This document shows, piece by piece, positions 30,736 through 38,337 of a stretch of 64,000 bases of DNA (position 1 is the stretch's first letter; each line of letters begins with the position of its first letter). The DNA lies in NCBI RefSeq assembly GCF_002855515.1, contig NZ_PKRP01000001.1, forward strand, positions 1,033,751-1,097,750, written 5' to 3'. A program made the position numbers and the translations under genes. This DNA is from Rhizobium sp. TH135. Lineage in GTDB: Bacteria; Pseudomonadota; Alphaproteobacteria; Rhizobiales; Rhizobiaceae. The notes under the pieces were generated by a model. That model was not told the DNA's origin and ran no database searches. It saw only the letters and a program-made list of their open reading frames with translations.

Positions 30736-31728
30736 TTACGTGTTGGCCCCGAGCATCAGCTCCTGCAAAATGGCCTGGGCCGCCACGGCATCCTGGCGGT
30801 CAATCGCACCAGTGAGGCGATTGTCCTGCTCGAGGCGATCAACGACATTCAGCATCCGCTTGACTGTCGCGATGTTCACCTCGCATTCGTGAACCGGGTC
30901 AAGTCCGGTCATGTCTGGGAATGTGTCGAAATAGATCGCACCGCCGTAGCCATCACGACGGATCTGCCGCAGCAGTTCAATTGTCTGGACCGTGTGTACG
31001 GCGCCAACCATGAGACCATCGTCCCGCTTGGCATAACCATCGTTCAGATGGACGCCGAGAAGCTTGCTGTGTCTGGCAATCAGGGATGCAGCAAAGGCCG
31101 GTTGCTCGTCGGCATAAAGAACATGGGCAAAGTCGAGCGTGACACCAAGATTGTTGGCCCCGACATCGCGGATCGCCAAAAGCGTCGTTGCCGCATCGGG
31201 CATCAGGCTGTAGGAGCGCGGCTCGTTCGGCTTATACTCGATGCTGATCATGCAATCGGGATCATGCTCACAAACTTCACGAATTCCGTCAATTTCGTGT
31301 TGCCACATACGAGCATAGTCTGCTTGGAACGCATAGTCGAAGCCGTCCTGGCCGAGCCACAGCGTCATCAGACTGGAACCCACCTCGCGGGCAGCGTCGA
31401 TGCCCTTCTTGGTCAGATCGATGGCCTCCCGCCGGACAGCAACATCCGGATGGGTGAACGCGCCGAGCTTGAAAGCCGGGTTGGTGTAATAGCGCATGGC
31501 AAACCCGTTGATTGCCAGCCCAAGATCGCCGAGTTTGCCCGCAATCTCGCGAGGATCTTCGCCGAGGTGGTCAGGATAGTTGAGATCAAGATCGGTGAGG
31601 CCCTTAACGCGCGATGCGCGCTCCGCCATTTGCAAGACAGTGGGCTTGCCTTTGATACCCGGCCACGCGATGTGCGCGGCAGAAGCGAATGAGTTTAAAC
31701 GGGTGGCGAAACGAGGCTCGGTCAACAT
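30736..31728 (-). CDS. Xylose-isomerase-like TIM-barrel sugar isomerase/epimerase
   Basis: 330 residues (ATG 31728; a GTG one codon earlier is possible). AP endonuclease 2 / sugar isomerase TIM-barrel fold. Metal-ligand candidates are Glu in SIEYKPNEP, Asp/His in VTLDFAHVLY, His in LLGVHLNDGY and Asp in YFDTFPDMTG. Enzymes of this type interconvert aldoses and ketoses or epimerise ketoses. As first gene of the leftward operon (isomerase, importer, RpiR regulator, PfkB kinase) it probably converts the imported sugar to the kinase substrate. Resemblance to rhamnose/xylose isomerase-like proteins is at fold level only. Confidence 0.83.
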   Translation of the reverse strand: MLTEPRFATRLNSFASAAHIAWPGIKGKPTVLQMAERASRVKGLTDLDLNYPDHLGEDPREIAGKLGDLGLAINGFAMRYYTNPAFKLGAFTHPDVAVRREAIDLTKKGIDAAREVGSSLMTLWLGQDGFDYAFQADYARMWQHEIDGIREVCEHDPDCMISIEYKPNEPRSYSLMPDAATTLLAIRDVGANNLGVTLDFAHVLYADEQPAFAASLIARHSKLLGVHLNDGYAKRDDGLMVGAVHTVQTIELLRQIRRDGYGGAIYFDTFPDMTGLDPVHECEVNIATVKRMLNVVDRLEQDNRLTGAIDRQDAVAAQAILQELMLGANT

Positions 31729-31731
31729 CAC

Positions 31732-32299
31732 ATCCCAAAAAGCTATTTCTTCTCACTTCACAGTTTCTAGTTTATTTGTAAAGTAAGAAAGTATTTTGCG
31801 ACGCAGCAAATCGATTCCGCGGGAGCGAGGTTCGCGCGGGCAATGGCTTCAACAATGCTCGTTGATGACCTTCCAGGTGGTCGATAACTTATCTAGGCCG
31901 CAGGCGCGTTATTCTGCCACTCCAGACTTCGGAGAGCAGCGCAATGTCTGTGGCAACATAGCGCCTGAGGCCGAACTCAACTCGCTGTGCATCCGCAGAG
32001 CCGCACTTCGATCCCGCGCCATCGCAGGGCTTTTATAGGCGGCGCTTTTGCGCCCCATCAGGCGACCGACTCTATCCGGTTATATTTGCGAATTTCTTGT
32101 AGGCGATATTATTTCTCAATTCAGCCGACGTATCCTCCTATAAAGCGGCGGACGACTATCGAATTAACTCCTTCGCCAGCCCCTTAAAATTCAGATAAAA
32201 TCAAACATACTTGAAGATATATTTATGCATATCAAATAAAAGAGCATGGTTATTTAATAAGAATCCGTGGCGCAGCGTTTTGATTTCTCCATTTAAACA
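31732..32299. other. Intergenic region without recognisable gene
   Basis: These 568 bases separate the leftward sugar operon from the EAL remnant. The right-hand 150 bases (about 32080-32300) are strikingly AT-rich against the surroundings. The left end should hold the promoter of the sugar operon, since TTTACAAATAAAC-like sequence lies just upstream on the minus strand, but no clear -35/-10 pair or palindrome could be fixed. Frames of 60-80 codons exist here with no family character. Confidence 0.5.
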
Positions 32300-32455
32300 C
32301 TATTGGATGAAATATTGGATATCCTCAGCCTGGAGTGGCCGAGCCAGCCAATAGCCTTGAATCTTCTCGCAGCCCATAGTCTCCAACAGCCGCGCCGTTT
32401 CCTCGTTCTCAACCCCTTTGGTCAACACACGGCTCAGTGCGACAAGCCCCTCATA
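32300..32455 (-). pseudogene. C-terminal fragment of an EAL-domain protein
   Basis: A minus-strand frame ending in TAG (32300-32302) reads LVALSRVLTKGVENEETARL, then LETMGCEKIQGYWLARPLQA and EDIQYFIQ. This is the end of an EAL c-di-GMP phosphodiesterase (VVAEGVE-type motif, Gly-Cys, QGY, RPL). The 'VVAE' part is missing, suggesting an internal deletion as well. No start exists, and the fragment begins inside the last codons of the LysR gene. It is a relic; the junction lies at about 32450. Confidence 0.75.
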
Positions 32456-33356
32456 AGAGCCTTCCATGCTCGGCCAGATAATCTAGCACTGTGCGTATAC
32501 GAGCAGGGAGGTGTCCGCCCTGACCGATGTAGACGGCATAGAAGGGTGCGATTTGTCGGGTACGCGGGTCATCGAGAACGGTGACGAGCCGGCCCGCTTT
32601 GAGATCTTCTGCCACCGTAAACTGGGCCAGCTTTACAAGCCCGGCACCGCCGATCGCAAATTGCCTGGCGGCCTCGCCATCGCTGGCCCTGAGCCTCCCT
32701 GCAACCGGGACATCAATGATCGCGTCCCCCTCGGCAACCTGCCACTCTCGGATGACGCGGACATCACCGTAGTCCAAAAGGCTGTGGCGCTCCAGATCGG
32801 CGGCCGTCTTCGGCGTGCCGTGGCGTTCCAAATAAGCGGGCGAGGCGACGATGACGAGCGGCGTCTCGCCGAGCTTGCGCGCCCGCAAGCTCGAACTGCG
32901 CATGGCTCCCGCCCGAACCGCGATATCGGCCTTCTCCACAAGCAGATCGACCACAACGTCCGTCTGGGTCACCTCGATCGATAAACCGGGATAGGTTTCA
33001 AGCAGCCGGCCAAGGATCGGAGCTAGAACATGGGTGCCGTAGGCAGCGCTCGTGTTGATACGGATCAGCCCGCGTGGATCATCCTGAGAAGAGGCAATGC
33101 GTTCGGCCTCGTCCATGTCGGCGAGAATGCGCGCCGAACGCTCATAGAACACCTGCCCCTCCGGCGTCAGGAGCAGTTGCCGTGTGGTTCGGTTCACAAG
33201 CCGCGTGCCAAGCCGGGCTTCCAAGCGTGAGACAAGCTTGCTGATGGCTGAGGGTGTCATACGCAAGTGTCGTGCGGCGACGGAAAACCCGCCGCGTTCG
33301 ACCACCTGTACGAAGACCTCCATCTCGCCCGATCTGTTGATATCTGCTCTGGCCAT
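32451..33356 (-). CDS. LysR-family transcriptional regulator
   Basis: 301 residues with N-terminal HTH (about 8-65, GGFSVAARHLRMTPSAISKL, then RLVNRTTRQLLLTPEG) and the effector domain. It belongs to the large DsdC/AaeR-like group with VFYERSARILADMDEAE at the linker. It is divergent from an MFS exporter with a 98-base gap and probably controls it. The stop codon lies at the junction with the EAL remnant, so its last few residues (EHGRLL) may not be the ancestral ones. Not related closely to the LysR pair at 989 and 5541. Confidence 0.9.
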   Translation of the reverse strand: MARADINRSGEMEVFVQVVERGGFSVAARHLRMTPSAISKLVSRLEARLGTRLVNRTTRQLLLTPEGQVFYERSARILADMDEAERIASSQDDPRGLIRINTSAAYGTHVLAPILGRLLETYPGLSIEVTQTDVVVDLLVEKADIAVRAGAMRSSSLRARKLGETPLVIVASPAYLERHGTPKTAADLERHSLLDYGDVRVIREWQVAEGDAIIDVPVAGRLRASDGEAARQFAIGGAGLVKLAQFTVAEDLKAGRLVTVLDDPRTRQIAPFYAVYIGQGGHLPARIRTVLDYLAEHGRLL

Positions 33357-33454
33357 TGTGAACTCAATTCATAAATGCTGTGCTGATGCGCATACTATTT
33401 CACCAAGCACGCGCCGTCTATGTGAGACGCAAACCTCAACAGGGACGCATCTCC

Positions 33455-34624
33455 ATGCCTCTAGCTCTCTATGCTCTTACCGTCGGTGCATTCGGCATCG
33501 GCGTCACCGAGTTCGTTATCATGGGACTGCTCATCGAAGTCGGCGCAGATTTGGGTGTCTCGATCGCAGCCGCCGGCCTCTTGATTTCCGGCTATGCGCT
33601 GGGTGTCGTATTCGGCGCTCCGATCCTGACGGCCATTTCCAGCCGATGGCGACGCAAGAGCGTGCTGATCGCGCTGATGGTCATCTTCACTATCGGTAAT
33701 GCGGCCTGCGCGCTGGCGCCCAACTATGAGACCCTGATGCTCGCACGCCTCGTTGCGGCGCTCGCCCACGGCACCTTCTTCGGCGTCGGCTCGGTCGTCG
33801 CGACAAGTCTCGTCGCGCCTGAACGACGTGCATCGGCAATTGCAGTCATGTTTACCGGTCTGACCGTCGCCAACATCGCAGGCGTTCCCTTCGGCACCTG
33901 GCTCGGCCAGGAATACGGCTGGCGAATGACTTTCTGGGCTGTGTCCATAGTCGGTCTCGTTGCTCTTGCTGTGCTCACGATCTGCCTGCCCAAGGATAAA
34001 CAGGATGCCGAGCCGCTGGACTGGCGATCCGACTTTGCCACCATGACACGCCCGCAGGTGCTTTTCGGTCTCGCTGTCACCGTTCTTGGATGTGCGGGCG
34101 TCTTCACGGTCTTCACCTATATCGCGCCGGTGCTGACCGAGGTGACCGGCTTTTCCGACGCTGCGGTCTCGCCCATCCTGCTGGTCTTCGGTGGCGGCTT
34201 GATCCTTGGCAATCTCGTGGGCGGGAGACTGGCCGACCACAATCTCGATCGTTCGATCCTGATCACCCTTTTGGCACTCGGCCCGTCGTTGCTCCTGATG
34301 TTCCTGCTGCTGAACGACAAGACACTCACCGTGGCACTCGTCGGCCTCGTCGGGGCAGCCGGTTTTTCAACGGTCGCACCACTGCAGATGCGTATCATGG
34401 CGAAAGCAGAGGGCGCTGGGCAGGCACTGGCATCCAGCTTCAACATTGCGGCGTTCAACCTCGGCAATGCCCTGGGCGCGTGGATCGGCGGCATCACGAT
34501 CGATCGCGGCCCGGGTCTTGCCGCCCTGCCGCTGGTGGCCGCGATCTTCCCGCTGGCCGCCCTCGGCCTCAGCATCCTGGCCCAGCGCCGTGATCAAAGG
34601 ACTGCGTCCCACGCTCCGCGCTAG
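33455..34624 (+). CDS. MFS transporter, DHA1 family (AraJ/YdhP-like)
   Basis: 389 residues from ATG 33455, with AGGGA ten bases upstream; the in-frame ATG at 33380 would add 25 residues before the family start MPLALYALTVGAFGIGVTEF. Twelve predicted membrane helices. Motif A-like loop SSRWRRKSVLIAL follows helix 2, and LARLVAALAHGTFFGVGSVV is the family helix 4 region. Members export sugars (arabinose, IPTG) or drugs by proton antiport. Divergent from a LysR regulator that presumably senses the exported compound. Confidence 0.9.
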   Translation: MPLALYALTVGAFGIGVTEFVIMGLLIEVGADLGVSIAAAGLLISGYALGVVFGAPILTAISSRWRRKSVLIALMVIFTIGNAACALAPNYETLMLARLVAALAHGTFFGVGSVVATSLVAPERRASAIAVMFTGLTVANIAGVPFGTWLGQEYGWRMTFWAVSIVGLVALAVLTICLPKDKQDAEPLDWRSDFATMTRPQVLFGLAVTVLGCAGVFTVFTYIAPVLTEVTGFSDAAVSPILLVFGGGLILGNLVGGRLADHNLDRSILITLLALGPSLLLMFLLLNDKTLTVALVGLVGAAGFSTVAPLQMRIMAKAEGAGQALASSFNIAAFNLGNALGAWIGGITIDRGPGLAALPLVAAIFPLAALGLSILAQRRDQRTASHAPR

Positions 34625-35157
34625 GCAACCGGACCGGGCTCGTCTAGCTCAGAAAGCGCTTCGGTCGCGTCGCTGCGAACTGCTCCCCGAGCCTGGCAAT
34701 CGACATGCCTCGGCTCGGGGAGTCATGATCCCATTGCGAGACTGTAAGGAACGAGTCTTAATCCGCAGACCAGGGATTTGGTTTGGCGTTGCCACCGAGA
34801 CGCAGGCCGCCTATCCGGTCCCCGAGATGACATATACACCCAGTTTAGGTTTGGCTGTGATGACAGAGGCGTCGTCGCTGAACTTCGCGTCATTTTCTCA
34901 AGGCAGAACCGGCTACTCACGTATCGTGATCAAACGGAGCAAAGAGTACTCTTCATCCCGGTTGCTTGCTTTCGATTGTGAGCTAACCTGCGACGGGTGA
35001 GTAGATACAACTCTTAGCAGAAATGACCAGCTAGTGAGGATATCGATAAACCGGTGATTGCTGGCGACTCAGTCGCGGAAACAGAGGGAACCGCAACACC
35101 TGCAACTTTAAGAGTCTCTTTAAGCTGCCCTTCAACTATCTCCGCTAGTTCAACGCG
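34625..35157. other. Intergenic region with an 11-bp inverted repeat
   Basis: In these 533 bases the only clear structure is CTCCCCGAGCC (34683-34693) with its exact inverse GGCTCGGGGAG (34712-34722), an 18-base loop and no T-run, 60 bases after the MFS stop. It could end or protect the MFS message. No gene could be supported in the remaining 430 bases. Confidence 0.5.
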
Positions 35158-35940
35158 ATGCTTCAAGAGATTGCTGCGTCAAAAGCCGTTAGAGCGAAGG
35201 GGCACATCACCCAGTTCGCTCCCTATCTTGCCTTGCAAACACTGCCCTGGCTTCTTCTCGCGACTGTCCTGCGGTTGTACATGAAGACCGCGCCAAATGC
35301 TGTTGTGCTTTTGCTGTTCGTTTTGGTCCAACTCAGCGTGTTCATAGCCTTTCTGGTCGCATGCGAGAAAATGATCAAGCTCTCAGGCGGCTGGACATCG
35401 TTGGATAGGCTGACGATGGGACAACGTGCTCGCTTTGCCTGGCAGGTGATCTGGAGGCTGCTTATTGCCTTCCTGGTTGCGGTTGTGTTGGCTATCACGA
35501 CAGGGGTGGACAAACATGCGGCTGCAACACTGTGGGTTGGCTTCGATGGGCTGGCGTTTCCTTGGCGTCAGGGGGCGCTGCAGATATGGATCGCATTCAT
35601 TGCGACAGTCACCTTCATCTTTGTCCTTGAGAAAGGTACAGGAAATGCGCCGAGGTTCATTGGCGTTGCCAGACAGCTAAGAACCCACAAGCGTAGCCTG
35701 TGTGTCTCCTGGGTATATCTGGGACTCTTCCTGATGATCATCACGTTTGCACAGTCCAAACTTGCATTCATGCTGGGTAGTGTTCTGGATGATGGGAAGC
35801 TTGGAACGGTAGGAACATATGTGCTCGTCGGCTTCATCGTCCTCTTCTCCTATCTGCGGATCTGGGTCGTTGTCGCTATTTTGACTTATACGATCAGAGC
35901 TTCGTACCGTCGTATGGGGGCGCAAGAGGTGAAGCCGTAA
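35158..35940 (+). CDS. Unknown integral membrane protein
   Basis: 260 residues with about six hydrophobic segments (roughly 25-45, 50-68, 97-117, 130-155, 180-200 and 218-245). No family was recognised. Charged ends (first LQEIAASKAVRAKGH, last YRRMGAQEVKP) suggest both termini are cytoplasmic. It stands alone between the MFS gene and the decayed region left of the island, with no partner. It shows no Walker, metal or enzyme motif. The open frame, hydrophobic periodicity and codon use favour a real gene, but function is unknown. Confidence 0.65.
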   Translation: MLQEIAASKAVRAKGHITQFAPYLALQTLPWLLLATVLRLYMKTAPNAVVLLLFVLVQLSVFIAFLVACEKMIKLSGGWTSLDRLTMGQRARFAWQVIWRLLIAFLVAVVLAITTGVDKHAAATLWVGFDGLAFPWRQGALQIWIAFIATVTFIFVLEKGTGNAPRFIGVARQLRTHKRSLCVSWVYLGLFLMIITFAQSKLAFMLGSVLDDGKLGTVGTYVLVGFIVLFSYLRIWVVVAILTYTIRASYRRMGAQEVKP

Positions 35941-36001
35941 ACGAGCAGATCGGCTCGGGTTCTCAGCGCACCAAACCTGGTGAGACAACCGCCAAAGTGG
36001 G

Positions 36002-36388
36002 TCAGCACTCAGATAATACCCCAGGCGCGCACCCCCTGCCCGTCATCTCCCTCAACCCCAGCGCCCGAACGATCCACCTTGCCCCTTGACGCGTGACCTC
36101 AGGCGTCTTCGCCACCATGCCAGCAGAGATTAACGGCCGCGCCATGACGAGCTTCACGAGTCCTGGCAGGCTGAATGACGTCCGCCGCTTCTCCAGTTTG
36201 CGCATCATCATCTGTCGCCGCACCAGCACTAGCCGGTCATGCTCCTTGAGCCCGGCCTCTGAGGCGATCGTCAGCGGACTTGATATCGCCAGCAACCGCG
36301 TCTTGCGATCACGATGCCGGCGCCGATCGACGGGGATGGCTTTCAGCACGAAATTGATCGCGGCAAGATGCGTGACAGCGGCTGAGCC
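36002..36388 (-). pseudogene. RHE_PE00001/DUF1612-HTH family fragment, frameshifted
   Basis: The minus frame encodes the C-terminal part of a rhizobial family common on plasmids and islands: THLAAINFVLKAIPVDRRRH, EAGLKEHDRLVLVRR, KLEKRRTSFSLPGLVKLVMA, RPLISAGMVAKTPEVTRQGA, LGLREMTGRG. The N-terminal half is missing. After GRG a one-base shift gives CAPGVLSEC, whereas the neighbouring frame gives the expected family ending RAWGII with a stop at 36009. It is therefore both truncated and frameshifted. The upstream end abuts the recombinase fragment at about 36388. Confidence 0.8.
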
Positions 36389-36389
36389 G

Positions 36390-36572
36390 ATCATGCGCGA
36401 CCTCATTCAGACTGTCGGCATCGGCAACACACCCGGCCACGAGTCCGCAAGCCTGGAGGTTCATGGCGACATCGCCAGCATCATGGCTTCGATGGAGGTG
36501 ATCGATGTCATGCAGCGGTTCATCGCGGCCGCCCAGAACGACATGATGACGAGAGATCTACACAGAGGCTAA
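36390..36572 (+). pseudogene. C-terminal fragment of a serine recombinase
   Basis: A plus-strand stretch reads IMRDLIQTVGIGNTP, then GHESASLEVHGDIASIMASM, matching the tail of the recombinase at 62170-63948 (LRELVQKVVIAP and GKSAELTIHGRLAGVLASM). After this the two diverge and a stop follows at 36570-36572. No N-terminal part exists. It lies 93 bases left of the left end repeat, just outside the island and beyond the tRNA terminator, so it belongs to a different, older insertion event. Confidence 0.65.
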
Positions 36573-36615
36573 AAAGCAAAAGCTCCTCGGGATTTACGCT
36601 TAAGACAAACGCAAA

Positions 36616-36642
36616 AACCGCCCCCACATCGTGGAGGCGGTT
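36616..36642 (-). terminator. Intrinsic terminator, original 3' flank of the initiator tRNA
   Basis: On the minus strand AACCGCC and CCAC/GTGG arms pair with GGCGGTT around a 3-base loop, with one mismatch, then TTTTT. Read leftward it comes 23 bases after the tRNA-like CCA at 36665. It suits the natural end of the initiator tRNA transcript, now cut off from the tRNA at 63905-63981 by the island. Confidence 0.8.
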
Positions 36643-36664
36643 GAGGATTGGTGTCGGATGTCAT

Positions 36665-36677
36665 TGGTTGCGGGGGC
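36665..36677. repeat. Left end direct repeat (att) of the genomic island
   Basis: TGGTTGCGGGGGC is identical to the last 13 bases (complement) of the initiator tRNA gene at 63905-63917. Left of it the sequence continues as a natural tRNA 3' flank with a terminator. Right of it, similarity to the tRNA fades (CTGATTGCACC against AGGATTTGAACC). Confidence 0.75.
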
Positions 36678-36779
36678 CTGATTGCACCGAGACTTGTACG
36701 ACATGGCACCTCTTGAGCACTTAGTCAGCGCGCATTGCGCAAGACGCAACCTCGAGGAAGCACGACATCCCCGCACACA

Positions 36780-37538
36780 TCACAGCGTCAACGACGTAGT
36801 GTCGCTGGAAATCAACGCCTTCAAAATCCCCTTCTGCGTGTGGTCGCTGTGCTCGACCATCGCCGCTCGCGCAATATCAGGATCGCGAAGACGTAGCACA
36901 TCGACGATACGTCGATGGTCGGCACTGGTCTCTGGATTGACGTCGCGGCTGACGGCGCCGAGATAGAAGAGACGCGTACACTCGTCGAGATGTGCTGCAA
37001 CCAAGGCCAGGAGCCGGGGATTGTTCGCTCCCTCGGCGATCGCCAGATGAAAATCGCGGTTGGCCTTGACGAAGGACTGCACGCTCTCGCCCTGTTGCGG
37101 ATCGTAGCGGGCTTCCGCCAGGGCTTCGAGACGATCGAGGTCTGCAGCTGATAGATTGAGCGCGGCCATGGCGGCGGCCGTACCCTCGGTCATCGCACGG
37201 ATCGCAAAGAGATCGTTGATGTCCTTCACCGTCACGGGTGTTACCCTGTAGCCCCGCCTTGGAAAGGCTTCGATCAATCCTTCCGCCACCAATCGACCGA
37301 GCGCTTCCCGCACCGGCGTCTTGCTCATGGCAAGCTGGTCTGCCAACTCGAGCTCCGAAAACTCGGCTCCGGGCCTCAAAGAGCCAGAGAGCACCCGCGC
37401 ACGCAGCGAAAGATAGGCTGTCTCCGTCAGAGATATCTTCTTCTGCCGGGCCGGCGAGGTATCACTTTCAACGCTGAGGCTCTGCAAGACGGCTTCTCTC
37501 CAAGCTCGTGGGATCTGTTGGACCCGCTCGTGGATCAT
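36780..37538 (-). CDS. GntR-family regulator, FadR subfamily
   Basis: 252 residues from ATG 37538; upstream in-frame starts would run through the intergenic region into the racemase gene. N-terminal winged HTH at about 35-100 (LTETAYLSLRARVLSGSLRP, ELADQLAMSKTPVREALGRL) and an FCD ligand domain with metal-binding pattern (residue blocks ANRDFHLAIAEGANN, LVAAHLDE, SADHRRIVDVL). It is divergent from the 12-gene operon beginning at 37678 and presumably represses it until a pathway metabolite binds. The 100 bases between the left island end and its stop contain nothing recognisable. Confidence 0.92.
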   Translation of the reverse strand: MIHERVQQIPRAWREAVLQSLSVESDTSPARQKKISLTETAYLSLRARVLSGSLRPGAEFSELELADQLAMSKTPVREALGRLVAEGLIEAFPRRGYRVTPVTVKDINDLFAIRAMTEGTAAAMAALNLSAADLDRLEALAEARYDPQQGESVQSFVKANRDFHLAIAEGANNPRLLALVAAHLDECTRLFYLGAVSRDVNPETSADHRRIVDVLRLRDPDIARAAMVEHSDHTQKGILKALISSDTTSLTL

Positions 37539-37619
37539 AAGGCTTCTCGCCCTTCCCTGTCTTCCTCCACTTTTTCTGACTTCGCAAGACGGCCGGCCTT
37601 TGACATGAGATATTTCGTA

Positions 37620-37640
37620 GTATATCACGATACATATCAC
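37620..37640. promoter_or_regulatory. Candidate GntR operator with direct and inverted repeats
   Basis: ATATCAC occurs at 37622-37628 and 37634-37640, and GTAT/ATAC half-sites (37620-37623, 37630-37633) frame the first copy. The cluster lies 38 bases before the racemase start, in the only intergenic region between the GntR gene and the operon. FadR-type GntR proteins commonly bind short GTAT-ATAC inverted repeats. Confidence 0.5.
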
Positions 37641-37677
37641 AGTTTGACGGCCTGGGAGAGCCGTCTTTGGAGGAACC

Positions 37678-38337
37678 GTGGCGCAGATCCTGGTGATCAA
37701 TCCGAACAGCTCGAAGGCCGTCACACGTTCGATGGAAGCATGCCTGAAACCGTTCGAAGGCAACGGCCACGAGATCCGCTGCACTGAGCTTGAGGGCGCC
37801 CCTGTTGGCATAGAGACGGATGCACATGTCGCCGAAGTCGTGCCGATGCTGGTTGAGGCTGCGAAGGCGGCAAAGGCAGACGCCATTGTCATCGCTTGCT
37901 TTTCGGATCCGGGCATTTCCACCGTGCGAGCCGCCACGAATGTCCCGGTCGTCGGGATTGCCGAAGCGGCCTATCTGACAGCGCTCGGCCTCGGACAGCG
38001 CTTCGGGATAGTGTCGATGGGTCCGTCCTCGATTGAGCGCCACCGGCGCTACCTTGAGGCCTTGCGAATTGACGGCAGGCTCGCAGGCGATCGGTCGATC
38101 AATATGACCGTTGCTGAACTCATCGCCCAGAGCGCGGTCATTCCCGTTACGCGCATCGCCTCCGTACTTCGAGATGAGGACGGTGCCGAGGCAGTCATCC
38201 TCGGCTGCGCCGGCCTCGGGACTTACCGGGAGGCTTTGCAAGCGGAACTGGGCTTACCCGTCATCGACCCGGTTCAGGCCGGCGTCGCCCTTGCCTGCAT
38301 GCAGGCTGAACTCGGCTATCGCAGGAGGGCGTTTTGA
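37678..38337 (+). CDS. Hydantoin/Asp-Glu racemase family protein
   Basis: 219 residues starting at GTG with GGAGG upstream. Family hallmarks: INPNSS near the N-terminus, the catalytic Cys74 in VIACFSDPG and Cys177 in ILGCAGL, the two-base racemisation pair of hydantoin racemases and the wider Asp/Glu racemase superfamily. It would racemise a 5-substituted hydantoin or a related alpha-substituted amide so that the amidohydrolase downstream can use both forms. First gene of the operon; it overlaps the next gene by four bases. Confidence 0.88.
   Translation: MAQILVINPNSSKAVTRSMEACLKPFEGNGHEIRCTELEGAPVGIETDAHVAEVVPMLVEAAKAAKADAIVIACFSDPGISTVRAATNVPVVGIAEAAYLTALGLGQRFGIVSMGPSSIERHRRYLEALRIDGRLAGDRSINMTVAELIAQSAVIPVTRIASVLRDEDGAEAVILGCAGLGTYREALQAELGLPVIDPVQAGVALACMQAELGYRRRAF

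Noticed and set aside
30004..31692. 562-codon plus-strand open frame
   Set aside because: It is antisense to the binding protein and isomerase genes, which have clear family motifs, RBS and operon context; the long frame is a by-product of GC-rich codon use.
34683..34722. Inverted repeat considered as an intrinsic terminator of the MFS gene
   Set aside because: The loop is 18 bases and no T-run follows on either strand.
36665..36700. Possible second tRNA gene at the left repeat
   Set aside because: Only the 13 terminal bases match; the T, anticodon and D arms cannot be formed from the following sequence.
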